64,000 nucleotides of DNA from JBMNFI01 sp050949225 (GTDB lineage: Bacteria > Bacillota > Dehalobacteriia > UBA4068), in NCBI GenBank assembly GCA_050949225.1, contig JBMNFI010000002.1:248001-312000 (forward strand). The letters run 5' to 3'. Position numbers and translations under genes: made by a program. A model generated the notes under the pieces. That model did no database searches. It was not told where the DNA came from and saw only the letters and a list, made by a program, of their open reading frames with translations. Positions 17,211-25,787 of the stretch are shown here, piece after piece (within the stretch, counting starts at the first letter, position 1; each line of letters starts with the position of its first letter).

Positions 17211-19259
17211 ATGCATTTTAATTTGTTTGCGAAAGGGAGATCAGGTAGAAATTTAATATTAGCTCTAATGACGGTGGCTCTTTTGGTGGGCTGCCTTATT
17301 TTTGGTGGAACGGCGACGGCTTTTGCCGCAAACACCGTGACGGTTACAGGTGACGGGGTATCCAGTCCAAAAACCTTTACTGAAACAGAGCTTAAGGCGA
17401 TGAGTGATGATGTTTTATACAAATACTCTCGAGTGAATAGTCAACTTAGTAATAGCTTTGTGGTGGTAAAAGGTGTTAAACTGAGTAGTCTTTTAGAACA
17501 GACCGGTATCAAAGGGTCGGCTAAAATGATAACTATTAGAGGAAATGATGGTTATGGATTTACTTTTACGCGCTCTGAATTGTTGAGCGATGAACGTTAC
17601 TATTATCCCAACCTCAGCAGTAATAGCGTGACAGGTGCCCAAAAAAGAGATGTCATGATCTCTTTGAGCCATGGTGAAGGGAATTCTGCAAGTGATCTGA
17701 TCAATGGGGATATGCGTTTATGTGTGGGGCAAAGATACTTGACAGAACAAAATGATCCTTGGACTGTGAAATATATGAATGGGGGCACGATTACTGTCTC
17801 TAATGATTCTCCTGCTACTTGGAGTGTTCCTACAGCTGATGTGACTCCGGGCAATGTTTCGGTGGGTAAAAAAGTAGTTTTATCTTGTCAAGATAACAAT
17901 AATGCCAAGATTTACTATACGACAGATGGCAGTACACCGAATTTAGAGAGTGAAATCTATAATAAAGTCGCACCCAAATGGACGGAGCCGGCGGCTAAAA
18001 AGAATTTACCGATTGTGATCGATAAAAATACAACTATCAAGGCAATGGTTGTAGGACCCGGCAAGGTAAACAGTCCTGTGGCAGAATTTAAGTATACTGT
18101 GGATGGTCCGGAAATTATTGTTGCTACGGATAAGTTTTCACTAGATCTTGATGCAATGCTCTCAGGTAATGTGGCACAGGGCACTTTACAGCTGACTGAT
18201 ATCAATGCTTTAGTCACTGCTGCACATGGGGGTTGGGTCAATAGCAATGGTAAACAGAAGGTTTTAGGTATTAAGCTTAAAACACAGGAAACAGCTACCA
18301 GTGCAGAGCTGACGATTCCTGCTGACTGTTTACAAACCATGCTGGCCAGTCAAGCGGAAAAATTCCAGTTTGATACCCAATTTGCTTCCATCGTTTTAGA
18401 TAAAAACACTTTACAAAAAATTACAAAAAACAATAATGGTGATTTAGTGTTTATCGCCGGTAAAGAGGCCAATAAAACAGTTAGTGTACTATTAAAGATG
18501 GATACCAAGACGATTTCCAGTTTGCCTGAAATGGTTAAAGTAAAAATCCCTCATACTCTAACCACAGGGGAAAGTACCAATTTATTAACTGTTTTTGGTG
18601 TGTATAATAACAAAACAGCTAAAATTTCACAGTATAATTATGCTGATTTGACAATGGATATTATCACCACCGGTTTGGGTGACTTTACTGTTTCCTCCGA
18701 TCTTAAAACCTTTACTGATGTGGGTAACAAATGGTTCACCCCTTATATTAGTTTTCTGGCATCAAGAGATGTGGTAAACGGTACCGGTAAGGGCTTGTTT
18801 GAGCCAAATAAATCTGTTACCAGGGCTGAGTTTGTTAAAATGCTGGTTGGTGCGGTAGACTGGATAGATATTGAGAAAGCCCCGGCGGCATCTTTCAAAG
18901 ATATTAAGCAGGATGCCTGGTATAGTCAGTATGTTAACTGGGCAGTAGAGCAAAAAGTGGTTAATGGTTACTCTAAAGATTCTTTTGTCCCTCACAGAAA
19001 TATCTCACGTCAAGAAATGGCGACCATGAGTTTGAGATTTGCTAACACCGTGGGTATTAATTTAGGAGAGCTTAATAAAACCATTGATTTTAAAGATAAT
19101 AATCAAATACAAGGTTATGCAAAAGATGCCGTAAAAACTATGCAACAAGCAGGCATTATTAACGGCAAGGGAAACAGTCTTTTTGATCCAAAAGGTAATG
19201 CCACTCGTGGTGAAACAGCGAAGATCGTTAAGCTGATTATGGAATGGGCTTTGATCTAA
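17211..19259 (+). CDS. SLH-anchored surface protein with molybdopterin-oxidoreductase-like domain
   Basis: 682 residues from the ATG at 17211 (AGGGGGAG upstream). Signal peptide (NLILALMTVALLVGCLIFGG, cleavage after AFA; an LVGC could be read as a lipobox). Then a domain of about 160 residues like the molybdopterin-binding oxidoreductase fold (VTVTGDGVSSPKTFTETELK ... ITIRGNDGYGFTFTR ... ERYYYPNL). A chitobiase-C/FN3-like segment follows (IYYTTDGSTPNLESEIYN), then an unassigned beta-rich region, and three C-terminal SLH repeats (TFTDVGNKWFTPYISFL, SFKDIKQDAWYSQYVNWA, DFKDNNQIQGYAKDAVKTM) that bind cell-wall polymer. It heads the riboswitch-controlled operon. The only Cys in the domain is in MRLCVGQRY, not the sulfite-oxidase ligand position. 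Function unknown. Confidence 0.85.
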   Translation: MHFNLFAKGRSGRNLILALMTVALLVGCLIFGGTATAFAANTVTVTGDGVSSPKTFTETELKAMSDDVLYKYSRVNSQLSNSFVVVKGVKLSSLLEQTGIKGSAKMITIRGNDGYGFTFTRSELLSDERYYYPNLSSNSVTGAQKRDVMISLSHGEGNSASDLINGDMRLCVGQRYLTEQNDPWTVKYMNGGTITVSNDSPATWSVPTADVTPGNVSVGKKVVLSCQDNNNAKIYYTTDGSTPNLESEIYNKVAPKWTEPAAKKNLPIVIDKNTTIKAMVVGPGKVNSPVAEFKYTVDGPEIIVATDKFSLDLDAMLSGNVAQGTLQLTDINALVTAAHGGWVNSNGKQKVLGIKLKTQETATSAELTIPADCLQTMLASQAEKFQFDTQFASIVLDKNTLQKITKNNNGDLVFIAGKEANKTVSVLLKMDTKTISSLPEMVKVKIPHTLTTGESTNLLTVFGVYNNKTAKISQYNYADLTMDIITTGLGDFTVSSDLKTFTDVGNKWFTPYISFLASRDVVNGTGKGLFEPNKSVTRAEFVKMLVGAVDWIDIEKAPAASFKDIKQDAWYSQYVNWAVEQKVVNGYSKDSFVPHRNISRQEMATMSLRFANTVGINLGELNKTIDFKDNNQIQGYAKDAVKTMQQAGIINGKGNSLFDPKGNATRGETAKIVKLIMEWALI

Positions 19260-19325
19260 TTTAGTCCAGCGGAGTAAAACTATGCTAGTAATAAGAATAC
19301 CTGCAAAATAAGTTTTTAGAATTAT

Positions 19326-19409
19326 CTATTCACAGGTAGTTTGTGTTAGTGTGAATAGGGCTGGTTGGTTTAAAGGGATTAGCTAGTTTGCTGGAGACTA
19401 GCTGATTCC
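19326..19409 (+). other. Structured intergenic segment inside the surface-protein operon
   Basis: The 208-base gap 19260-19467 has two strong hairpins: CTATTCAC (19326-19333) with GTGAATAG (19351-19358), and a stem of about 13 bp from 19375-19387 to 19397-19409 around TTGCTGGAG. No U-run follows, so they are not terminators. They could stabilise or process the mRNA or form a regulatory RNA; I recognise no class. Confidence 0.45.
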
Positions 19410-19467
19410 TGGCTGACCGGTTGAACGATAGTGTTTTTATTAAGATCACTTAAAGGGGAGGGGTTTT

Positions 19468-20349
19468 ATGCACAAAAAGATTAGTATGATTATTTTGATG
19501 GGTATGATTGTTTGCGGAGTCTTGTTTTTAATGACAGCTTGTGCTAAGCAAGGCAATACCGAACAGCCGCAGCAAGAAACGGCGATGGAGAATACCCTTT
19601 CAGTGAGTGGCGATGGTATTAATGGACAGGTTGACTATGATTTATCACAGCTGCTTGCTTTACCTGATGCACAAGCGGAACATATTTATTCAGTTATTAA
19701 TAATTGGCCCACCAAAAAGAATTATGCTGCCAAAGGGATTAAAGTTAGTGCAGTTTTACAGGCCGTTGGTGCATGGGACAGTTTTCAAACAGTTACTTTT
19801 AAATCTCCGGATGGTTATGAAATGGTTTTGACCAGAGATCAATTATTGGATTCACAGTATTATTATCCTAATTTGGAAAATGATGATACCGATGGAGCTA
19901 CATTGGTTGAGCCAATAATTGCTTATGAATATTTGGAGGATTCTACTGATCTGACAGAGGTCGCTCCGGACAGTTTTTGTTTTATATTGGGTCAACGCAA
20001 TGTTTTTGAACATAATAATCCGGCTTTTGTTAAGAATTTATCACAAATTATTATCTCTAATGAGGATCCGGGGGCTTGGGAAGTTGCTTCTACTTATCCG
20101 ACTGCCGGTAAAATTTCAGCCACAGAGAAGGTTAAGTTGGAGCACGATAGCTTTGGCATGGTAAAGATTTTTTATACAGTAGATGGTACTGACCCTACTA
20201 CCGAAAGCACGATGTACAATCCCAGTACTTATCAACCCGAGCTTAACACACCAATTGTTTTAGAAAAGGATACTATTATTAAGGTTTTGGTGAGTGGATA
20301 TGGCAAAAAGGACAGCTCCATCGAAACCTATCAATTTGAAGTACAATAG
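19468..20349 (+). CDS. Lipoprotein with molybdopterin-oxidoreductase-like domain and chitobiase-C-like domain
   Basis: 293 residues starting at an ATG after AAGGGGAGGGG. Lipoprotein signal with LMTAC lipobox. Domain 1 (about 45-190) is a paralogue of the domain in the preceding gene: LSVSGDGINGQVDYDLSQLL, VTFKSPDGYEMVLTRDQLLD, SQYYYPNL, CFILGQRNVFEHNNPAF. Domain 2 (about 205-293) is a chitobiase-C/FN3-like module (IFYTVDGTDPTTESTMYNPS). It should be anchored on the outer face of the membrane. The single cysteine of domain 1 is in the same relative place as in the SLH protein but is absent from the next paralogue. The stop overlaps the next gene's ribosome binding site. No enzymatic role can be assigned. 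Confidence 0.83.
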   Translation: MHKKISMIILMGMIVCGVLFLMTACAKQGNTEQPQQETAMENTLSVSGDGINGQVDYDLSQLLALPDAQAEHIYSVINNWPTKKNYAAKGIKVSAVLQAVGAWDSFQTVTFKSPDGYEMVLTRDQLLDSQYYYPNLENDDTDGATLVEPIIAYEYLEDSTDLTEVAPDSFCFILGQRNVFEHNNPAFVKNLSQIIISNEDPGAWEVASTYPTAGKISATEKVKLEHDSFGMVKIFYTVDGTDPTTESTMYNPSTYQPELNTPIVLEKDTIIKVLVSGYGKKDSSIETYQFEVQ

Positions 20350-20361
20350 GAGGCTTTAATA

Positions 20362-22428
20362 GTGAATAAAAGCAAACGATTTATAGGAATATTAGTAACA
20401 ATGGGTCTGCTGGTTTTACTTTTGGCGTCTTGTGGTTCTTCTGTGCCAACAACAAGTGGTGACGCCGAATATGAAAAAAAGGTTGTTACCTTTGAGGGGT
20501 TAGCAGATGAGGAAAAAACCATCACTGTTGCTGAATTGCGCGAATTTCCTCATGTGCAAGTTGAGGCCAGCTACAAAAGAACTACGGGCATGGAAGAAAA
20601 TTATACAATGTCCGGACCTTTGCTTAAAGATGTAATTGCTTCTTTAGGTGGTAATATCGATGATTATGACGGCATTGGCGTCATGGGTTCAGACGGCTAT
20701 TTCTGTCTGCTTTCGCGTGAGGTAATCAAAGAGACACCGGATTTGTCCTTGGCGGTTGTGGTTGATGGGGAAGCTAAGCTGCCCGAAGAAGATGCTCCGG
20801 TACGCTTAGCGATTCAAGGACAAATGGGACCTTATTGGGTTAAAAAAGTTGATCGGATTATCTTGTATAAAAAAATCCCTGAAAAGGATATTTCCTCTGT
20901 ATGGGTTTTTAATAACTTAGTTGATGGTATTGAACCTTATGAATATGAGTATTACGGTAGTTATGATAAGGCCTTTGCTTTAGAGAAGATTTTTGCCCGT
21001 TTTGATTTTGTGGACAGTAAAGCCTTTTTCAACATGAAGGCAGTTGATGGACTGAAAAAGAATGATGTTCTGAACATGATTAAATCGGATTATTACATTA
21101 AAGTAGAGGGTGAGGATGCTCCTACTAATGTTTTTCCTCATATGAAGCTGGGGATGAATGTAAAAGAGATGGCTTGGTTTTCTACTAATGTTGATGCAAC
21201 CATTTTCCCTGAACAAATGAGTAAATTTATGGATCAAAAGGAAATCAAGGGGCAAAAAGGTCTGCCTCTAAGTGAAATAATGTATGAAGTTGGCGCCAAG
21301 GAAATCAAAGACAAAAAGTTTGTGATTATCGGTATGGATGGTGAAAAAATACCGGTTACGGGTACAGACTTGGAAAAAGGTGTTTTAGTAATTAAAGGTG
21401 ATGGAGTTTATACAGTAGTTTGGGAAAGTGATGAGCTCGAATCTGTTAAGAATCTTTTACGTATTGAAGCAAATGATGCAGAAAATAAGGATGCAAAAAA
21501 GGATAACCAAACAGGAAAAAAAAATTCTGATAAAGGAACTGCCGGCCAAACTTCCGGCAGTTCTTCAGGAAAAAAGACCGGGGGCTCTAGCAATGGCTCC
21601 AATAGCGGATCCAGCGGCAGTTCCAGTGGTGGGGGATCCGGCAGTGGTTCCGGCGGCAGCATTGATAATAGCGGTCCCACAGTATTAACCGTTCAAGGCA
21701 GCGGGGTGACCAAAACCACGAAATGGTCTTTAAATGGCTTGAAATCTTTAAAAAGTGGTTATGCCGCAAAAACCTATTCAGCTGTCAATAATTATCCTAC
21801 CAAAAAGTTTTTTGTAGGTAAGGGAGTTACTTTAAATCATTTACTTAGTCAATCGGGAATTAAGAGTAATGCTGCCACTATTACTGTAATTGCCTCTGAT
21901 GGTTATAAAGAAACCTTTACTAAAAACCAACTATTAGGGACGGCCTATTATTATCCTAATGTCACCTCCGGCAGCTCTGCAGGTGCAAGTTCGATTCCTG
22001 CCATTTTGGCTTGGGAATCCAAAGAGGGCTCTTCCAGTTTATCTTCTGCTGTTGCGACACCCTTGCGTTTATTGATGGGGCAAAGAGGCGTCAGCTATAC
22101 CAATGCACCGGCCTTTGTGCAAAAGGTTAGAACCATTGAGGTTTCCACCGCAGGTTCCGGTTCTTGGGAAAAGGTGAGTGCTTCTGTTGCTCAAGATGGT
22201 GATAAAAAAACGGTTACCTTAAGTCATCCAAGGTTTGATAATGTTTGTATTTATTATACCTTAGATGGTTCAACGCCTAACCATAACAGCAAGCTTTACA
22301 ATCCCAGTGCTTCTTATTACCAGCCGGAATTAAATAAGCCGATTACTTTTACAGGTTCTAAAACCATCAAGGCTATTGCTATGGGTTATGGAAAAAATGA
22401 TAGTGCTGTGGCAACTTTTAATTATTAA
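20362..22428 (+). CDS. Large lipoprotein with two molybdopterin-oxidoreductase-like domains
   Basis: 688 residues, GTG start with AGGAGG (20348-20353). Lipobox LLASC. Domain 1 (about 35-170) is the most canonical copy (VTFEGLADEEKTITVAELRE ... GVMGSDGYFCLLSREV ... VRLAIQGQMGPYWVKKVDRI). A middle region of about 200 residues may hold a second, divergent copy. A charged stretch and a Ser/Gly linker (about residues 375-435) lead to another copy (LTVQGSGVTKTTKWSLNGLK ... YYYPNV ... LRLLMGQRGVSYTNAPAF) and a chitobiase-C-like module (IYYTLDGSTPNHNSKLYNPS). The linker suggests a flexible spacer through the cell wall. No conserved molybdenum-ligating Cys is seen in either clear copy. Confidence 0.82.
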   Translation: MNKSKRFIGILVTMGLLVLLLASCGSSVPTTSGDAEYEKKVVTFEGLADEEKTITVAELREFPHVQVEASYKRTTGMEENYTMSGPLLKDVIASLGGNIDDYDGIGVMGSDGYFCLLSREVIKETPDLSLAVVVDGEAKLPEEDAPVRLAIQGQMGPYWVKKVDRIILYKKIPEKDISSVWVFNNLVDGIEPYEYEYYGSYDKAFALEKIFARFDFVDSKAFFNMKAVDGLKKNDVLNMIKSDYYIKVEGEDAPTNVFPHMKLGMNVKEMAWFSTNVDATIFPEQMSKFMDQKEIKGQKGLPLSEIMYEVGAKEIKDKKFVIIGMDGEKIPVTGTDLEKGVLVIKGDGVYTVVWESDELESVKNLLRIEANDAENKDAKKDNQTGKKNSDKGTAGQTSGSSSGKKTGGSSNGSNSGSSGSSSGGGSGSGSGGSIDNSGPTVLTVQGSGVTKTTKWSLNGLKSLKSGYAAKTYSAVNNYPTKKFFVGKGVTLNHLLSQSGIKSNAATITVIASDGYKETFTKNQLLGTAYYYPNVTSGSSAGASSIPAILAWESKEGSSSLSSAVATPLRLLMGQRGVSYTNAPAFVQKVRTIEVSTAGSGSWEKVSASVAQDGDKKTVTLSHPRFDNVCIYYTLDGSTPNHNSKLYNPSASYYQPELNKPITFTGSKTIKAIAMGYGKNDSAVATFNY

Positions 22429-22442
22429 AGGGGGTAGTTGTT

Positions 22443-23042
22443 TTGCGTAAACGATTCATAATGGTCTTGGTTGTGGCCTTTGCCGTGCTTAGTTTTTGGG
22501 GTTGCTCCGCCGGTGAAACAGATTTATCAGCCGGTGAGCAGGAGGCCTTATTGCAATTATTCCCTGAAGTGGAGCCTGATCAAATAGTGAATATTACAAC
22601 AGAGTTTATGACGGCAGAGATACAGGAAAAATTTCCTGCGGTAGTAAATGTCTCTAAAATCAATGATGATTATGGTTTTATTTGTAAACCTATTGGTTAT
22701 AGTGGTCCGATTAAAATAGCGGTAGGGATTAATACCAACGAACAAAAATTAGTGGGCATTCGCATTATTGATCACAGTGAGACGGAGCATCATGTGCGTG
22801 ACATTGAAAATGCCTGGTTTGTAAATCGTTTCGTTGATAAAAAGGTTCCGGTGTACTTGGAGTACCATGTTTTAGAAGCTGTAGAGGACAATCAAATTGT
22901 TTCAGTCACAGGTGCCACGATCAGCACCAGCGGGATTATTAATGGAACCAATGCTGCAATGGGCGTTTTTAGTGAAAAAGTTTTAAACCAGAGTGCAGAA
23001 CCCGTAAGTCTTACTGTGGAAGGGCACATAGTTTCTGATTAA
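22443..23042 (+). CDS. FMN-binding domain lipoprotein (RnfG/NqrC-like flavin site)
   Basis: 199 residues with a TTG start after AAAGGGGG. Signal peptide with lipobox SFWGC. The C-terminal half is an FMN-binding domain: IKIAVGINTNEQKLVGIRII, DHSETEHHVRDIEN, and VTGATISTSGI, the [ST]GAT motif whose Thr carries covalently bound FMN after ApbE action. It would be an extracytoplasmic one-electron flavoprotein. Genes for Rnf subunits or ApbE are not in the window. Its place between domain proteins of one operon suggests that the system carries electrons or that the flavin maintains a redox state. Confidence 0.87.
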   Translation: MRKRFIMVLVVAFAVLSFWGCSAGETDLSAGEQEALLQLFPEVEPDQIVNITTEFMTAEIQEKFPAVVNVSKINDDYGFICKPIGYSGPIKIAVGINTNEQKLVGIRIIDHSETEHHVRDIENAWFVNRFVDKKVPVYLEYHVLEAVEDNQIVSVTGATISTSGIINGTNAAMGVFSEKVLNQSAEPVSLTVEGHIVSD

Positions 23043-23071
23043 TGAGAGGTTGTTTAGAAAGGTTAATTTTA

Positions 23072-23602
23072 ATGAAACAAAAAATAATTCTCGTATTGAT
23101 TATTACTGCTTGTCTTTTAATGATAACTGCTTGTTCAGCGGATCAATCAGAAACGGGAGAAACAACAAACCCGCAAATCCCTGATGTTTTAGAGACAGGA
23201 TCTCTAGCTATCACAGCTGATGAACAGGAGATTGCCGAAGTTTCTTTGGATAAAATAAAATCGTATCCCAGTGTCAGAAGGCAAATGATGATTAATTCTT
23301 CTGAGGGCTCCACCAGCCATGATTTTCGGGGAACTTTGCTGCTTAATATTCTGAATGATATTGATGAAGAGCTTGTTACATCATACGCTACGGTAAGGGC
23401 GATGGGCAGCGATGTTTACCAGTCGGTTTTTACAATGGAGGAAGTCCAACAAGAGAATAATATCTACATAATGTATAGTGATGGGGAAGACTCGCTGTTA
23501 ACCAGAGATGGTCAACCTCAGGGTATGCGCATTGTTTCTTTAGATGATCAATATGGACAACGTTTTACTAATTATTTAGTGGAGATAGTTTTAGAAAAGT
23601 AA
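23072..23602 (+). CDS. Small lipoprotein with molybdopterin-oxidoreductase-like domain
   Basis: 176 residues from the ATG at 23072 (AAAGG upstream). The frame is open from an ATG at 23042 overlapping the previous stop, but the signal peptide MKQKIILVLIITACLLMITAC begins at the second ATG. Lipobox MITAC. A single domain (about 40-176) has the same layout as domain 1 of the 688-residue protein: VSLDKIKSYPSVRRQ, HDFRGTLLLNILNDI, VRAMGSDVYQSVFTMEEV, MRIVSLDDQYGQRFTNYLVE. Last gene of the operon, followed by a strong terminator. Cysteine-free after the lipobox. Confidence 0.8.
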   Translation: MKQKIILVLIITACLLMITACSADQSETGETTNPQIPDVLETGSLAITADEQEIAEVSLDKIKSYPSVRRQMMINSSEGSTSHDFRGTLLLNILNDIDEELVTSYATVRAMGSDVYQSVFTMEEVQQENNIYIMYSDGEDSLLTRDGQPQGMRIVSLDDQYGQRFTNYLVEIVLEK

Positions 23603-23604
23603 AT

Positions 23605-23651
23605 AAAAAACGATTCCGCCCAGGCAAGTCTACCGGGCGGAATCGTTTTTT
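23605..23651. terminator. Bidirectional terminator after the surface-protein operon
   Basis: A 17-bp stem, A6-CGATTCCGCCC (23605-23621) with GGGCGGAATCG-T6 (23635-23651), lies between the convergent operon and the DtxR gene. Confidence 0.92.
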
Positions 23652-23656
23652 AGGGG

Positions 23657-24028
23657 CTATATTTTTTTATTAAGAAAGTCTTTGATTTTTTGGAAAGTTT
23701 CTTCACTAATGATATGTTCCATGCGACAAGCATCGGCATCGGCTGTTTCAGGATCCAAATCAAGTGTTTCTATCAAAAACTGGGTTATCAAGCAATGTCT
23801 TTCATATATTTCTAGAGCTTTTTTGTAGCCCTTGTCTGTGAAAAGAATCTGACCACTGGCATCTATAGTGATATAGTGTTTCTTTTTGAGAATTCCCATA
23901 GCTCTACTGATGCTAGCCTTTGTATATGATAGTTCATTAGCAACGTCGATGGAGCGTACGTGATCTTTTCTTTTTTGCAAAAGAAGAATGGTCTCCAAAT
24001 AGTTCTCGCCGGATTCCTTAATAGACAT
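23657..24028 (-). CDS. DtxR-family metal-dependent transcriptional regulator (iron-type residues)
   Basis: 123 residues from the ATG at 24028, which has AGGAGGT at proper spacing; an upstream in-frame ATG (24046) lacks one. N-terminal winged helix (SIDVANELSYTKASISRAMG), then the dimerisation domain with the metal site. The ACRMEH segment matches the Cys-x-x-Glu-His of DtxR/IdeR and not the Glu-rich site of MntR, suggesting Fe2+ sensing. The C-terminal SH3-like domain is absent, as in MntR. Targets could include feoAB and the operon at 16929-23602 nearby; this is inference from position. Confidence 0.85.
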   Translation of the reverse strand: MSIKESGENYLETILLLQKRKDHVRSIDVANELSYTKASISRAMGILKKKHYITIDASGQILFTDKGYKKALEIYERHCLITQFLIETLDLDPETADADACRMEHIISEETFQKIKDFLNKKI

Positions 24029-24097
24029 CTTGCAACCTCCTCTCATCTGCTGCTAAAGTTATTTTAACATGGATGAGAAAATTATACAAGGAGCGCC

Positions 24098-25783
24098 CTA
24101 AGACAGTGGTAAAAAGACTCTGAAAGTTGAACCCTTGTTTAAGGTGCTGATAAGCTCAACACTGCCTCCATGATATTCAGCAATATGCTTGACTATTGAT
24201 AAACCCAGACCCGTTCCTCCTGTTTCCTTTGAGCGGCTTTTGTCTGCACGGTAGAAGCGTTCAAAAATACGCTTTTGATCGGTTTCTGTGATGCCGATGC
24301 CATTATCTTCTACATATATGGAAATTTTTTGAGGATCTTGGGCAAGTTTGATTTTGACAAAGCCCTGAGGATGGTTATATTTAATTGCGTTTTCCACAAG
24401 ATTATAAATTAATTCATAAAGCAGATGCGGATTCGCATAACAGATGGTTTTGCCGCCTTCTAAGGTGAGATCAATACTTTTTTGTTCGGCAAAGGGGGTT
24501 AAGGATTCAATAACATCTTTTGCAGTTTTATGGACATCAACTTTTTCCAATTGTTTTTCTTTGGCATCTTCGATCTGCGAAAGAGCCATAATATCCTCGA
24601 TGATAGAAAGTAGACGAGTACTTTCCTTACTAATACATTTGGCAAACTTTTGTCGATCCTCTGACGACTTTACCATATCCTCCTCCAGCATTTGGGCAAA
24701 ACCATAAATAGAGGTAAGAGGGGTCTTTAATTCATGGGAAACATTAGCGGTGAAATCATGCCGCATTTTTTCTGTTTTTTGCTGTTTGGTGACATCAACC
24801 AGCAGTAGTACTACACCACTTATTTTTTGATTACTAAAGGTAGTGTTGATAAATAGATTATAGTATTTATTGTCTATCCGCTGGATAATGCTGGTGCTCT
24901 TGCCTGCCAGCCCCTCTTGTACGGCATTGATGATGTCAACAGAACGAACCAGCGCAAAAAGGTTTTGTCCGGTATAGTTTTTTGCAGGGTTGCCTAAAAG
25001 ATTGATGGCACTTTTATTGATAGAGATGATGTTTTTACTGCTATCTATTAAAATTAGACCTTCACGCATATTATCAGTGATGGATTGGAAGATATTCTTT
25101 TCCTCTTGAAGGCGCAGATACTGGTTTTCTATCTGTTGCTCCTGTCGATGTATTTTATTGATCAAGGGGGCCAACTCATCATAAACCGGAGAATTTTTTT
25201 GATTATCTGGATATTTTGATAGTTTTTCTATGGGACTTATGAGAGTTTTTGTTAAATTGAAAGTGATAAAAATATTGAGAATAAAAATGATTACAATGAT
25301 CAAAAAAATTATTGGTAGGGCTTGTTTAAATAGTGTGCTTAGATTGTTTTCCTTTACGGCAACACGCACTATATTGCTATTATCAAGCAGTTTTGCATAA
25401 GAATGGATATCATAATTTAAGGATTGTGAGGACTTACTGATATTGCTGCCGGTACCGCCGGTTTGTGCCATGATTATTTCGGGATTTGTGGCATAGTTTG
25501 TACTGCCTTTGGTGTCTGCAATAGAGTCATAAATTGCCATGCCATCAGGCTCGATGAGCGTGATATGCAGGTCCTTTAGCTGTTTAGACAGGTTTTCCAG
25601 ATAACTTTGAGTATCAAGGTGAGTATCATTTAGGTTATAAGCGATTAAATCCCCTTGCTGTTGCAGACTGGTACTAGTTTGTTTGTTGAAAGCAGTATAA
25701 TTAACCACTAAAATAGTAATAGTGGTTAATAAAACAGTAATTATAGTGATTAGAGAGAGGCGAGCATAAATTTTTTTCTTCAT
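24098..25783 (-). CDS. phoR: Phosphate regulon sensor histidine kinase
   Basis: 561 residues. Membrane helix at 7-29, an extracytoplasmic segment (about 30-155), a second helix (about 160-182), a short HAMP-like linker, a PAS domain (about 235-330), the HisKA H-box NVSHELKTPLTSIYGFA and a HATPase domain (NLVENAIKYN, DNGIGIT, GTGLGLSIVKHIAEYHGG). TAGGAGG precedes the ATG and the response regulator gene lies 4 bases upstream. In low phosphate it should phosphorylate PhoB; with PhoU and Pst present in the same gene run, the role is well supported. Confidence 0.93.
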   Translation of the reverse strand: MKKKIYARLSLITIITVLLTTITILVVNYTAFNKQTSTSLQQQGDLIAYNLNDTHLDTQSYLENLSKQLKDLHITLIEPDGMAIYDSIADTKGSTNYATNPEIIMAQTGGTGSNISKSSQSLNYDIHSYAKLLDNSNIVRVAVKENNLSTLFKQALPIIFLIIVIIFILNIFITFNLTKTLISPIEKLSKYPDNQKNSPVYDELAPLINKIHRQEQQIENQYLRLQEEKNIFQSITDNMREGLILIDSSKNIISINKSAINLLGNPAKNYTGQNLFALVRSVDIINAVQEGLAGKSTSIIQRIDNKYYNLFINTTFSNQKISGVVLLLVDVTKQQKTEKMRHDFTANVSHELKTPLTSIYGFAQMLEEDMVKSSEDRQKFAKCISKESTRLLSIIEDIMALSQIEDAKEKQLEKVDVHKTAKDVIESLTPFAEQKSIDLTLEGGKTICYANPHLLYELIYNLVENAIKYNHPQGFVKIKLAQDPQKISIYVEDNGIGITETDQKRIFERFYRADKSRSKETGGTGLGLSIVKHIAEYHGGSVELISTLNKGSTFRVFLPLS

Positions 25784-25787
25784 GCTT

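Noticed and set aside
21408..21680. Minus-strand Pro/Leu-rich ORF and plus-strand alternative frame
   Set aside because: Shadow of the Ser/Gly linker of the 688-residue lipoprotein.
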